Assembly (NCBI GenBank): GCA_002300355.1
Contig: NSGV01000001.1
Span: forward strand, 2,108,001-2,172,000
Length of the DNA: 64,000 nucleotides
Source of the DNA: Streptomyces sp. TLI_235
Lineage (GTDB): Bacteria; Actinomycetota; Actinomycetes; Streptomycetales; Streptomycetaceae
Direction of reading: 5' to 3'
Shown: in pieces, positions 19,023 to 28,540 of the stretch
Layout of the letters: the number at the start of each line of letters is the position of its first letter
How positions within the stretch are numbered: position 1 is the stretch's first letter
Notes under the pieces: model-generated
Database searches by the model: none
The model's input: only the letters and a program-made list of their open reading frames with translations
Told to the model about the DNA's origin: nothing
Program-made: the position numbers and the translations under genes

Positions 19023-19646
19023 TCACACCACGCGGGGCGGCTTCGGCCCGGCGCCCGGGCGCCGGGCCGACACCTTGAGCCGGATCCGGCAGGGCAGTTC
19101 GGCGAGGCCGAGGCTCGTCCGGGCGTTCTCCAGCGGTCCGGCGTCGAGCGCGCGCACCACCCGGGCGGTGTCCGAGCCCGGCACCGTCCGGACGGTGGAG
19201 CGCATCAGCAGCCGGTGCGAGGCGCCGGTCACCTTGACGGTGACCTTGTCGACCTCGGGCAGGTCGACCACCTCGGTCTCCACCGCGTCCTCCAGGGCGC
19301 GTTTGCGCATCCGCAGTGCCACGCCGTCGCCGCCGGGGACGGGCACCGTGACGGTGCTGGGGCCGGCCCGGTGCAGCTGCGCGTACAGCCAGGCGAGCGC
19401 GCCGGTCACCACAAGGGCCGGGACGCCGATGGCCACCGGCCACCACCATTCCTGTCCGGACCAGTGGTGGCGGGTGGCGGCGCTGAGCACCGGCTGGTGC
19501 GGCGAGGTGAGCGGCCAGCCGTCCGGCATCGCCGCGTTCAGCCTGCCGTACAGGTCGAGGCCGCCGGCCAGCACCAGCAACCCGCCGATCAGCAGGGCGA
19601 GTCCGGTCACCGCGAGGATCGTGCGGTTCACCGCGGACATGGTCAT
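19023..19646 (-). CDS. amaP: Alkaline shock response membrane anchor protein AmaP
   Basis: A 207-aa protein with two N-terminal transmembrane helices (about 10-30 and 65-85) and a C-terminal cytosolic domain (about 95-195) with an Asp23-like beta pattern (VVDLPEVDKVTVKVTGASHRLLMRSTVRTVPG). AmaP anchors Asp23 proteins at the membrane in Gram-positive bacteria. It is the last gene of a five-gene operon holding two Asp23-type genes, and its ATG overlaps the previous stop (ATGA at 19643-19646) with an AGGAGG site. The role in envelope stress is inferred from the family. Confidence 0.83.
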   Translation of the reverse strand: MTMSAVNRTILAVTGLALLIGGLLVLAGGLDLYGRLNAAMPDGWPLTSPHQPVLSAATRHHWSGQEWWWPVAIGVPALVVTGALAWLYAQLHRAGPSTVTVPVPGGDGVALRMRKRALEDAVETEVVDLPEVDKVTVKVTGASHRLLMRSTVRTVPGSDTARVVRALDAGPLENARTSLGLAELPCRIRLKVSARRPGAGPKPPRVV

Positions 19647-20425
19647 CGGGGGGCCTCCTGCGCGAGCCGGCGGTGGCCGTGCCGCCGGTCCTCCGGCCGG
19701 GACGGGCGGAAGGGCTGGATCCGCAGGTCGAGCCGGTACGGGCCGAGCAGCGGCACCTTGGCCAGCTCCTCGCGCAACTCCTGTTCCACCACGATGGGTT
19801 CGGCGCTGCCACTGACGGTGGCGACGGCCCGTCGGCGGCCCGCCTTCACGGTGCACCGCTCGACGCCGTCGATCCGCGCGGCCCGGGCCGAGACCAGCGT
19901 GGCCACCCCGGCACGGTCGATCGCCGCACCCGGCCGGAGCAGCGGGAGCCAGTGGCGCAGGCCCGGGGCGAAGGCCAGCCAGCAGAGCAGCAGCCCGAGC
20001 ACGGCGGCGCCGCCCGCGATGCCGAGCACCCACGGGTCGTCGAGGTGACGGGTCGCCAGTTCCCTGGTGAGGTCGGCCCGCCACTGCCGGGCGGCGTGTC
20101 CGGCGCGGACGGCGATCGCGTCGTACAGCGCCGCACCGCCCGCGACCAGCAGGCAGGTCACCACCACGGCGGTGACGGCGGTGCGCGGTGACCGCGGCCG
20201 GTGCGGGCGGCCGTACGGCACGGTCGGCGGCCATTCCTCGGGCCCCGCCTCGCCGGGCACCGCCCCGGCGTGCGCCAACTCCGCTTCCAGGCCGATCCGT
20301 TCGGGCATGACGACGCCGGATTCGAGGAGCTGCTCGGGGCTCGCGGCGGCGGGTTCCCCCGGCTCGCCGCCGGCCGTCTCGGTGCCGTCCGGGTCGGGGC
20401 CCGGCGGGGGCGGCGGCACGCTCAC
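19643..20425 (-). CDS. DUF6286-type membrane protein of the Asp23 operon
   Basis: A 260-aa protein: a Pro/Gly/Glu-rich cytosolic N-terminus (about 1-85), two helices (about 92-112 and 155-175), and a C-terminal domain of about 75 residues (RAGVATLVSARAARIDGVERCTVKAGRRRAVATVSG) resembling the extracytoplasmic Asp23-like part of DUF6286 proteins. GTG start. It overlaps both neighbours by 4 bp. Function unknown; the operon context points to membrane or cell-envelope stress. Confidence 0.78.
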   Translation of the reverse strand: MSVPPPPPGPDPDGTETAGGEPGEPAAASPEQLLESGVVMPERIGLEAELAHAGAVPGEAGPEEWPPTVPYGRPHRPRSPRTAVTAVVVTCLLVAGGAALYDAIAVRAGHAARQWRADLTRELATRHLDDPWVLGIAGGAAVLGLLLCWLAFAPGLRHWLPLLRPGAAIDRAGVATLVSARAARIDGVERCTVKAGRRRAVATVSGSAEPIVVEQELREELAKVPLLGPYRLDLRIQPFRPSRPEDRRHGHRRLAQEAPR

Positions 20426-20760
20426 CGGGCCGGCTCCGGGACGAGGCGCTCGACCAGCAGGGCGACCGACGACACCGGCGTGCCCGTGAGTTCGGCGACA
20501 TGGCCGGCGGCGGCGTCCCGGCAGAGGTGGGAGAGCCCGGCGAGGTCGGCCGGGTAGGGCAGGTCGAGGTGGAGGGTGACCCGGGCGGTGCCGCGGACCA
20601 CCAGCACGGTGGCCCGCGGCGGTTTGCCGCGGGCCGTCCGGGCGGCCCAGACATCGGCGAGGGCCTGCCGGACGGCCTGTTCGGCCAGCCGGGCGTAGAC
20701 CCGGTCGGCGATCTTCAGTCGGCCGCGGCGGGCTGCGGGGACGGCCGCGGCGGCGGTCAC
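20422..20760 (-). CDS. Asp23/Gls24-family protein, short paralogue
   Basis: A 112-aa protein with the Asp23-type alpha/beta layout (KIADRVYARLAEQAVRQALADV..., TVLVVRGTARVTLHLDLPYPADLAGLSHLCRDAAAGHVAELTGTPVSSVALLVERLV). It starts with GTG within a GTGA overlap to the DUF2273-like gene, and its TGA overlaps the DUF6286 gene, so all are translationally coupled. It probably pairs with the 151-aa Asp23 paralogue of the same operon. Confidence 0.8.
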   Translation of the reverse strand: MTAAAAVPAARRGRLKIADRVYARLAEQAVRQALADVWAARTARGKPPRATVLVVRGTARVTLHLDLPYPADLAGLSHLCRDAAAGHVAELTGTPVSSVALLVERLVPEPAR

Positions 20761-20948
20761 CGCCGGCGCTCCCGGCCGCGGATCAGGTCGCCGAGGTCGC
20801 CGAGGTCGATGTCACCCTCCAGCAGCCGCCCGACGACGAAGCCGACCGCCCCCAGGACGGCGACCAGCAGGAAGGCGGCGAAACCGCCGAAGTACCCGGC
20901 GAAGCCCAGGGCCATGCCGGCCACCAGGCCGACCAGGGCCAGGTTCAT
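20757..20948 (-). CDS. DUF2273-like small membrane protein
   Basis: A 63-aa protein with two hydrophobic helices (about 4-20 and 24-43; VGLVAGMALGFAGYFGGFAAFLLVAVLGAVGFVVGRLLEG) and an acidic then basic tail (DIDLGDLGDLIRGRERRR). The size and pattern match DUF2273 proteins that accompany Asp23. The start at 20948 has a strong GAGGAGGAG site. It follows the main Asp23 gene by 45 bp and overlaps the next gene by 4 bp. Confidence 0.82.
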   Translation of the reverse strand: MNLALVGLVAGMALGFAGYFGGFAAFLLVAVLGAVGFVVGRLLEGDIDLGDLGDLIRGRERRR

Positions 20949-20993
20949 CCGCTCCTCCTCGTGTACGGCGGCAGGTGGTGCTGCGGTGCTGCG

Positions 20994-21449
20994 CTACTGG
21001 ACCCGGCCGGCCGGCTCCTCCTCGTCCGGCTCGTCCGGCAGGTGCACGTCGTTGACGGAGATGTTGACCTCGACGACCTCCAGGCCGGTCATCCGCTCGA
21101 CCGCGTCGATGACGTTGGCCCGGACCTCGGCGGCGAGCGCGGGGATGACCACCCCGTACTCGACGACCAGGGCGATGTCGATGGCGGTCTGCTTCTCGCC
21201 GACCTCGGCCTTGACGCCGCGGCCGGCACCGGACTTCGAGCCGGGGACGCGGTCGCGGACGGCGCCGAAGCTCCGGGTGAAGCCGGAGCCGAGGGCGTGG
21301 ATGCCGGAGATCTCCCGGGCGGCCATCCCGGCGATCTTCTCGATCACGCCGACGGCGAGCGCGGTGCGGCCGCGCTCCGAGGCGAGGGTGGCCTCGTCGG
21401 ACGAGGCGTGGCCCTTCTGCAGGTCGGCGGGGGTGGGTGTCTGCGGCAT
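20994..21449 (-). CDS. Asp23/Gls24 family envelope stress response protein
   Basis: A 151-aa alkaline-shock-protein-23 family member. Core: GRTALAVGVIEKIAGMAAREISGIHALGSG, then TAIDIALVVEYGVVIPALAAEVRANVIDAVERMTGLEVVEVNISVNDVHLPD. The start at 21449 (MPQTPTPADLQ) has an AGGAG site; the upstream extension to 21626 is low complexity. Asp23 proteins form a membrane-proximal network and respond to envelope or pH stress. It is the first gene of the operon Asp23, DUF2273-like, Asp23-like, DUF6286, AmaP. Confidence 0.9.
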   Translation of the reverse strand: MPQTPTPADLQKGHASSDEATLASERGRTALAVGVIEKIAGMAAREISGIHALGSGFTRSFGAVRDRVPGSKSGAGRGVKAEVGEKQTAIDIALVVEYGVVIPALAAEVRANVIDAVERMTGLEVVEVNISVNDVHLPDEPDEEEPAGRVQ

Positions 21450-21583
21450 GGCGGGGTCTCCTGTGTCGTCTCCAGCTATATCGCAAATCAGCCCAACTCT
21501 GACATTTCGCCGCACGGGCCGCGCGTCGAGGACGGCACGGGACGGCATCGGACGGCACCGGACGGCCCGCGGGCCGCAAACGC

Positions 21584-21620
21584 CGAGGCCCGGACCGCCG
21601 CTCGGCGGTCCGGGCCCTCG
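21584..21620. terminator. Strong hairpin terminator of the enoyl-CoA hydratase gene
   Basis: GGCCCGGACCGCCG (21587-21600) pairs with CGGCGGTCCGGGCC (21603-21616), 14 bp, with flanking extension. It starts 13 bp after the hydratase stop and separates it from the Asp23 operon. Confidence 0.8.
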
Positions 21621-21633
21621 GGGCACGCGTCGG

Positions 21634-22440
21634 TCAGTCGCCGATGCCGGCGAGGTCGCGCATCCGGCGGTGCTGGGCGGCCCGCTCGGCGGCGCGCTGC
21701 TCGTCGTACGAGCGGCCGCCGGCCCCCTGCAGCAGGGCCTTGGTCTCGATGACCGCGTTGCGCGGCGCGGCGAGCAGCGCGCTCGCGAGGTCGCGGGCGG
21801 CGCCCTCCAGCTCGTCCGCCGGGACGGCCAGATTGGCCAGGCCGATGGCGACGGACTCCTCGGCGCCGACCCAGCGGCCGGTGGCGCAGATCTCCAGCGC
21901 CCGGCCGTAGCCGACCAGGTCGGTGAGCGGCTTGGTGCCGCCGAGGTCCGGGACGAGGCCCAGCGAGGTCTCCTTCATGGAGAACTGGACGTCGTCGGCG
22001 ACCACCCGCAGGTCGCAGCCGAGCGCCAGCTGGAAGCCGGCGCCGACCGCGTGGCCCTGGACGGCGGCGATGGTGACCACGTCGGGGCGGCGCCACCAGG
22101 TGAAGCCCTCCTGGTACTCGGCGATCGCGGCCCCGGTCTCCTCGTCCGTGGCGGCGGCGAGCTTCAGGAAGGAGTGCTCACCGGGGATGCCCTCCGGGGT
22201 GAACATCTGGCGGTCCAGGCCGGCCGAGAAGGAGACGCCCTCGGCGCGGAGCACCACCACCCGGACGGTGGCGGGCAGGGTGCGGCCGACCGCGGCGAGC
22301 GCGCGCCACATCGCCGGGCTCTGCGCGTTGCGGCGCGCGGGGTTGCAGAGCGTGACCAGCGCCAGCTCGCCCTCGACGTCGAGCCGGACGCCGACCTGCG
22401 CCCAGTCCTGGGGGTCGGCACCGGTGGCGGGAGCGGTCAT
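21634..22440 (-). CDS. Enoyl-CoA hydratase/isomerase family protein
   Basis: A 268-aa crotonase-fold protein. The oxyanion-hole segment is LRAEGVSFSAGLD, and the second is AAVQGHAVGAGFQLALGCDLRV. The Glu of the second catalytic position is replaced by Asp/Leu in EISLGLVPDLGG-like sequence (here TSLGLVPDLGGTKPL), so hydratase versus isomerase activity is open. Beta-oxidation or short-chain acyl-CoA metabolism is likely. The ATG at 22440 has a strong GGAGG site. A TACT-N4-AGTA dyad lies 31 bp upstream. Confidence 0.86.
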   Translation of the reverse strand: MTAPATGADPQDWAQVGVRLDVEGELALVTLCNPARRNAQSPAMWRALAAVGRTLPATVRVVVLRAEGVSFSAGLDRQMFTPEGIPGEHSFLKLAAATDEETGAAIAEYQEGFTWWRRPDVVTIAAVQGHAVGAGFQLALGCDLRVVADDVQFSMKETSLGLVPDLGGTKPLTDLVGYGRALEICATGRWVGAEESVAIGLANLAVPADELEGAARDLASALLAAPRNAVIETKALLQGAGGRSYDEQRAAERAAQHRRMRDLAGIGD

Positions 22441-22469
22441 GGGGGTTACCTCCAGGAGGGACTGTTGGG

Positions 22470-22485
22470 GCTACTGGAGAGTAAC
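22470..22485. promoter_or_regulatory. TACT-N4-AGTA dyad upstream of the enoyl-CoA hydratase
   Basis: GCTACTGGAGAGTAAC holds TACT and AGTA arms around GGAG. Dyads of this shape are common operators of TetR-type acyl-CoA regulators in actinobacteria. A weaker relative (TACTCGGCGGTA, 50972-50983) lies before the 3-hydroxyacyl-CoA dehydrogenase. No adjacent regulator was found. Confidence 0.4.
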
Positions 22486-22712
22486 AAAACCGGGGACGGC
22501 CGAACAGGGCCGCGCCGGAAACGACGAACGGCGGTCCGGGAGACCCGGCCGCCGTTCCGTCCGCACGTGCCGACCGCGCCTCGGGCGCCGCCGACCACCG
22601 CGCGACAGTCGGTCCGACTCGGCTGCTCCACCGCCGGACCGCCGCTCGTCCACTGCCGGACCGGGGACGTTCCCCGTCCGCCCGGCACAGAATCGTCGTG
22701 TCTGATGAACCG

Positions 22713-22946
22713 TCAGGAACCCGCCGCAGCAGTCGCCTTGCTCTTGCCGCGCGTCGCACCGCCGCGGCCCCGGAGATTGACCCCGGACTCGCTGAGCATG
22801 CGGTGCACGAAGCCGTAGGAGCGACCCGTCTCCTCCGCCAGCGCGCGAATGCTCGCCCCGGAGTCGTACTTCTTCTTGAGATCGGCCGCGAGCTTCTCAC
22901 GCGCGGCACCTGTCACCCGGCTGCCCTTTTTCAGAGTCTCGGCCAC
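22713..22946 (-). CDS. Small helix-turn-helix DNA-binding protein
   Basis: A 77-aa basic protein: MAETLKKGSRVTGAAREKLAADLKKKYDSGASIRALAEETGRSYGFVHRMLSESGVNL, then a Gly/Arg/Lys-rich tail. The HTH is residues about 28-50 (SIRALAEETGRSYGFVHRML). It is a well conserved streptomycete protein of unknown target. I choose GTG 22946, which follows GAGGAGGCACGG, over the in-frame ATGs at 22994 and 23072, which lack a comparable site. High Lys/Arg content suggests a nucleoid-associated or regulatory role. Confidence 0.8.
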   Translation of the reverse strand: MAETLKKGSRVTGAAREKLAADLKKKYDSGASIRALAEETGRSYGFVHRMLSESGVNLRGRGGATRGKSKATAAAGS

Positions 22947-23267
22947 CCGTGCCTCCTCGTAGCTGTGCTCGGTCAGATTCCCATGATCACCCATAGCCAG
23001 TCTCCTGGCCACCCATTCGACAAGGTCTGTCCCGGGAAAGCGGAGTCTGCCGGTGGTACCCGCAGTGCACAAGGGCGCTCACCCTGGGTGCACGCGCCCC
23101 CGCCGCGATCCGGCGCCGGGCACGAACGGGCTGATCAGAACGCGACGGCCCCGCCGCGAAATCGCGGCGGGGCCGTCGTCAACACCGTCACCGGAACCCC
23201 CATTCCCGCGCCCCCGCGGAGACCGGGATTTCTACGGAGAACAGCTGAGCCGGCGTCTACTCGGCAC
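22947..23267. other. 321-bp gap between the HTH gene and the ABC-F gene
   Basis: It holds the ABC-F terminator (23144-23177) and presumably the promoter of the HTH gene. An in-frame N-terminal extension of the HTH frame runs to 23072 but is not supported by a ribosome site. I see no further gene. Confidence 0.6.
23144..23177. terminator. 15-bp perfect hairpin terminator after the ABC-F gene
   Basis: GACGGCCCCGCCGCG (23144-23158), loop AAAT, then CGCGGCGGGGCCGTC (23163-23177). It sits 90 bp past the ABC-F stop and upstream of the HTH gene. Confidence 0.85.
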
Positions 23268-24866
<1,599 letters not shown>

Positions 24867-24968
24867 GGCTGGGTCTCTCCAGGGACGGGGGCGGGGCCCG
24901 GCGGCCGGGCGGAATGCAGGCGGAAGGGCGGGGCGGCGGCGGGCCTTGGAAAGCTCGCCGACCGGCGC

Positions 24969-24992
24969 CTATTGCCCGGGGAACACAGCCAT
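24969..24992 (-). CDS. Putative leader peptide MAVFPGQ upstream of the ABC-F gene
   Basis: A seven-codon frame, ATG GCT GTG TTC CCC GGG CAA TAG. A TAGACT hexamer ends seven bases before its ATG, the layout of a leaderless promoter. It lies 103 bp before the ABC-F start. Many ABC-F resistance genes are controlled by ribosome stalling on a short leader, so this is a candidate attenuation peptide. Too short to prove by sequence alone. Confidence 0.4.
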   Translation of the reverse strand: MAVFPGQ

Positions 24993-24999
24993 ACGGCCC

Positions 25000-25005
25000 A
25001 GTCTA
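25000..25005 (-). promoter_or_regulatory. -10 element of the ABC-F transcript
   Basis: TAGACT on the minus strand (25005 to 25000), seven bases before the leader ATG at 24992. The -35 region (CGGGGG at about 25028-25023) is weak. Confidence 0.45.
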
Positions 25006-25061
25006 CCGGGCGCCCGGAGATTCCCCCGTGGAGTGCCGGGCGCACCCGGCCGCTCCGCCGG

Positions 25062-25979
25062 TCAGTCCGCCGGACAGCCCTCCTGCGGGGCGACCGCCGC
25101 GAACGGCAGCTCGGGGCTGGCGCAGACCGTCTCCGGGGCGCCGCGCCGGGTGTCGAAGACCTTGGTGCCGAGGATCGGACCGTCCTCGATCGTCACCCGG
25201 TGCCCGTCCAGGCGCTTGAGCACCACCTCCGGCCCGGCGTTGAGCTGCCAGCCGCGGCCGGTGAGCCTGAAGCCGTTGATGCCGCCGGGCAGCGGCTTGC
25301 CGGCGCCCTGGCCGTTGGCGCAGGTGCGCGGCACCAGGACCGCGTTGTCGGTGTGCACCGCGCGCAGCGGGTCGTAGGAGCAGCCCTGCGGCGGGCGGGA
25401 GTTGAACCGCAGGTCGCCGTCGCGGTCGCGGAAGCCCATGGTCAGCGAGGGGGTGACGACGGCCACCCAGGGCTCGTCCTCCAGCGCGGGCTGCAGCGCC
25501 GCGGCGGCGCGGCGGACGGCGGTGGCCTGCTTCTGCTCCTCGGTGCGGTCGGCGGCGCCGGGCTCGCCGTCCGCGCGCAGCCAGTCGGCCAGGCCCGGGA
25601 CGGCCCGGTGCCAGCGCACCTGGTGGTCGCTCGGGCGCACCGAGGTGATCAGGCCGTCGTCCCAGACCACGACCGCGTTGTCACCGGCCATCGCGAGGTG
25701 CAGCGCGGTGGCGTCCTCGCGGCGGTAGGACCACAGGTGCTGGCCGCCGGCGCGGTCGTACGCCTCTAGGCCCGGGCCGACCCGCAGTTCCAGCCCGCCC
25801 GCGTCCAGGACCTGCGCGCCCACCGGGCTGGCGTCGGCGACGCCGGGCTCCGCCACGCGGTCGCCGAACGGCACCGGGCGGTTGGCGTGCGCGGCGGCGC
25901 CCGCGCCGAGCACGAGCGCGGCGGCGAGCACGGGCAGCACGGATCGGCGGGTCAGGCTTCGCAGCGGCTTCCAGGACAC
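25062..25979 (-). CDS. Exported or membrane-anchored protein with PQQ-propeller-like segment
   Basis: A 305-aa protein with a Sec-type signal or anchor (residues about 10-33, RRSVLPVLAAALVLGAGAAAHA) and no lipobox Cys. After it come LEAYDRAGGQHLWSYRREDATALHLAMAGDNAVVVWDDGLITSVRPSDHQVRWHRAV, which look like two to three blades of a PQQ-type beta propeller, and CSYDP/RTCANG/CPAD cysteines that may form disulfides. Function unknown. GTG start at 25979 has no Shine-Dalgarno, but TACGCT lies six bases upstream, so it is probably leaderless. Confidence 0.76.
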   Translation of the reverse strand: MSWKPLRSLTRRSVLPVLAAALVLGAGAAAHANRPVPFGDRVAEPGVADASPVGAQVLDAGGLELRVGPGLEAYDRAGGQHLWSYRREDATALHLAMAGDNAVVVWDDGLITSVRPSDHQVRWHRAVPGLADWLRADGEPGAADRTEEQKQATAVRRAAAALQPALEDEPWVAVVTPSLTMGFRDRDGDLRFNSRPPQGCSYDPLRAVHTDNAVLVPRTCANGQGAGKPLPGGINGFRLTGRGWQLNAGPEVVLKRLDGHRVTIEDGPILGTKVFDTRRGAPETVCASPELPFAAVAPQEGCPAD

Positions 25980-26323
25980 GGGCGGAGCGTACCTGCCGCA
26001 CGCGTGTACGTCAGCCGGAATTCGGGGCGCCCCACGGCTGTGCGCCGCGTCACGGCGGGGCGCCGCGGGCCCGCCGGAGCTGCGGCGGAGGGCCGCGGCG
26101 TGCGGTCCGCCGGGCCGGCGGAGCGCCCGGGGACGGGCCTGCCACTGTTACACAGGTGGTACAGGGCGCACCGAGATGATCACTGAGTGTGGCCCGCGGC
26201 CGGCGTCGGGCTGCTCGCGCGTACGAAACCACCACTTTCGGGTGATATGGGAAATTTCTGACGGCCTGTGGGCTTACTGTCGGGACAGCAGCACCCGCCC
26301 CCGCCCCGTTCCCGGAGTGCCCC
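25980..26323. other. 344-bp divergent intergenic region
   Basis: Lies between the divergent propeller-like gene (start 25979) and the GH26 gene (start 26324). It holds the leaderless -10 TACGCT of the former (25986-25991). The GH26-proximal half is relatively AT-rich (ACCACTTTCGGGTGATATGG, then a TTACTGT hexamer) and probably carries the GH26 promoter. No gene is apparent. Confidence 0.5.
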
Positions 26324-27409
26324 ATGCGATTCGGCCGACTCGCGCTGGCCGCCGCCGCGCTGCTGCTGGTGACCACCGCGAGCGTGCCCTCCGGCACACC
26401 GCTCAGCCAGACCGGGCGGCACGACGTCTTCTCCGCGGACGACGCGGCGGACGGGCGGCGCGGCGCCGCGCCCAGGCCCGCGGTGCTGCGGCCGCCGCAC
26501 GAGGTATCCTTCGGCGCCTTCGTCGGCTCCTGGGACACCTACATCCCGCAGATCGACAAGCTCTCCGCCTGGCTGCGCGGCGCCGACCTGCAGGTCGGCC
26601 ACACCTACCTGGCGGGCAACGGCTGGGCCGACGTCGAGGGCGAGAACCAGGTGCTGGGCCTCTGGTCGCAGTGGCGGCTGCGCGACCCGGCCCGCACCCT
26701 GGTGCTCGGCGTGCCGATGCTGGTGCCCAACGAGGGCAACCTGAGCGACGGGCAGGTGGCCGCGCTGCTCGGCCGCGGCAACAAGGGCGAGTTCGACCAG
26801 CACTTCCTCAAACTCGCCCGGAAACTGGTCGCGTTCGGCGGCGGCGACACCGTCCTCACCCTCGGCTGGGAGATGAACGGCACCACCTACAGCTCCCGCT
26901 GCCGGCCCGACCCGGCGGCCTGGAAGTCGTACTGGCGCCGGATCGTCACCGTGATGCGCTCGGTGCCGGGCCAGCACTTCCGGTTCGACTTCACCCCCAC
27001 CCGCGGGCTCGACGCGATCCCGTGGACGCACTGCTACCCCGGCGACGACGTGGTCGACATCATCGGCATGGACGCCTACGACATGCCCGCCGGGGCGAGC
27101 TTCCAGGAGATGGTCACCGAGCCCTACGGGCTGCAGGACCAGGTCGAGTTCGCCGCCCGGCGCGGCAAGCCGGTCTCGTACCCGGAGTGGGGGCTGTTCC
27201 GCAACGGCGACAACCCCGAGTACGTGCGGCGCATGGTCGAGTGGATGCGCACCCACGACACCGCCTACCAGACCGTCACCGACTACTGCCCGCACGGCCT
27301 CTGGGGCTGCGACCGCAACCCGCGCTCGGCCGCCGTCTTCCGGCAGCTGATGTCGGGCTCCAAGGGCGCGCCGGGCGGGGTGGCCTCACGCACGCCCGCG
27401 GGCCGCTAG
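26324..27409 (+). CDS. Secreted glycoside hydrolase, GH26-like
   Basis: A 361-aa protein with a signal peptide (about 1-24). The GH26 (beta-mannanase/lichenase-type) acid/base Glu is in TLGWEMNGTTYS and the nucleophile Glu in VSYPEWGLF, with DIIGMDAYD between them. The first about 65 residues are low complexity. Substrate unknown: mannan, beta-1,3/1,4-glucan, or the polysaccharide made by the neighbouring genes. It converges on the exopolysaccharide operon and its last 24 bp overlap the 3' end of the acyltransferase gene. A GGAG site precedes the ATG. Confidence 0.84.
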   Translation: MRFGRLALAAAALLLVTTASVPSGTPLSQTGRHDVFSADDAADGRRGAAPRPAVLRPPHEVSFGAFVGSWDTYIPQIDKLSAWLRGADLQVGHTYLAGNGWADVEGENQVLGLWSQWRLRDPARTLVLGVPMLVPNEGNLSDGQVAALLGRGNKGEFDQHFLKLARKLVAFGGGDTVLTLGWEMNGTTYSSRCRPDPAAWKSYWRRIVTVMRSVPGQHFRFDFTPTRGLDAIPWTHCYPGDDVVDIIGMDAYDMPAGASFQEMVTEPYGLQDQVEFAARRGKPVSYPEWGLFRNGDNPEYVRRMVEWMRTHDTAYQTVTDYCPHGLWGCDRNPRSAAVFRQLMSGSKGAPGGVASRTPAGR

Positions 27410-28540
27410 CGCCTCCTTCAGCCGCGGCAGCCGCGCGTTCAGCACGTCCACCGCCGTCTGCCGGGCCAGCACCCGCAGCGCGAGGACGGCAGCCGCGGGC
27501 CCCGGGCCCGCCGGGCCGACCACCAGCCACTCGTTGCGCAGCCCGTCCGGGCGCCAGCGCTGCTTGTACGGCTCCCGGCCGCGCAGCAGGCTGAGCACCG
27601 GGATGCCCGCCGCCCGGACCTCGTCCAGGGCCGCGCCGAACACCATCCCGGCGATGTCCAGGCGCTCGCGCAGCCGCGGATGGGCGCCGTACAGGTAGAT
27701 GCCGCCGAAGGACGGGCACATCACCACCAGGTTCACCGCGACCAGCTCGCCGTCCAGCCGGAAGCGGTGCACGGCGGCCCGGCCGCGGGCGGCCATCGAC
27801 GCGGTCGACTCGGTCAGGTGCGCCGCGAACCGCGCCGTCCGGTGCTCGGCGGTGACCCCGCGCTCCTGCCACTGCAGGAAGTGCAGCCGCAGCAGCTCGG
27901 CCACCGCCTGCGGGACCTCCTCCGGCGGGGCGGTGTCCACCTCCACCCCGGACGCGGCGATCCTCCGCAGTTTGGCCCGGCTGCGCTGGGCGGTCTTGCC
28001 GGACAGCCGCTTCACCAGCTCCTCGACCGGCAGCGCGGGCAGGTGCTGGCAGAGCGAGTCCCGGAAGTGCCGGACGGTGCCTCCGTGGTGGGCGAGCACC
28101 CGCTGCACCGCCGCCTCCGGGTGCACCTCGCGCAGTTCCAGGCTGTGCCAGGGGCGGCGCAGCGGCAGGGCGGCGGCCAGTTCGGCGGCGGCCCGCTCGT
28201 CGCAGTCGTCGTCGAGCAGCACATCGGTGAAGTCGACGAGGCCGCCGCCGAGGTTGGTCAGACCGCCCAGTGCCCCGCGGCGGCGCAGCGCGGCGGCGGC
28301 CACCAGCCGACCGTTCCGGCGGACGAGCACCAGCACCAGCGCGCCGGGCCGGCCGTACCGGCGCCACCAGGAGCGCAGCCAGGCGCCGTCCTGGAAGGGC
28401 GTGGCGGTGCGGCAGCGGAGGACGAGCGCGTCCCACTCGGCGGCGATCCGGTCGAGGGCGTCGTCACCGCGGTCCACCTCGGCCGTCCAGACCTCGGCCG
28501 GTGCCTCCGGGCGGGCCGGGGCGGGGGTGTCGGTGGTCAT
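27386..28540 (-). CDS. GNAT/BioF2-like acyltransferase of the exopolysaccharide operon
   Basis: A 384-aa protein of the Acetyltransf_6 (BioF2-like/FemAB-related) type: TPFQDGAWLRSWWRRYG near the N-terminus, then KLRRIAASGVEV, RLHFLQWQERG, and FRLDGELVAVNLVVMCPSFGGIYLYGAHPRLRERLDIAGMVFGAALDE, the family's acyl-CoA/aminoacyl fold. Members in polysaccharide clusters modify sugars with acyl or aminoacyl groups. It starts in a 4-bp overlap with the Wzz-like gene and is the last operon gene. Its 3' end overlaps the converging GH26 gene by 24 bp. Confidence 0.82.
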   Translation of the reverse strand: MTTDTPAPARPEAPAEVWTAEVDRGDDALDRIAAEWDALVLRCRTATPFQDGAWLRSWWRRYGRPGALVLVLVRRNGRLVAAAALRRRGALGGLTNLGGGLVDFTDVLLDDDCDERAAAELAAALPLRRPWHSLELREVHPEAAVQRVLAHHGGTVRHFRDSLCQHLPALPVEELVKRLSGKTAQRSRAKLRRIAASGVEVDTAPPEEVPQAVAELLRLHFLQWQERGVTAEHRTARFAAHLTESTASMAARGRAAVHRFRLDGELVAVNLVVMCPSFGGIYLYGAHPRLRERLDIAGMVFGAALDEVRAAGIPVLSLLRGREPYKQRWRPDGLRNEWLVVGPAGPGPAAAVLALRVLARQTAVDVLNARLPRLKEALAARGRA

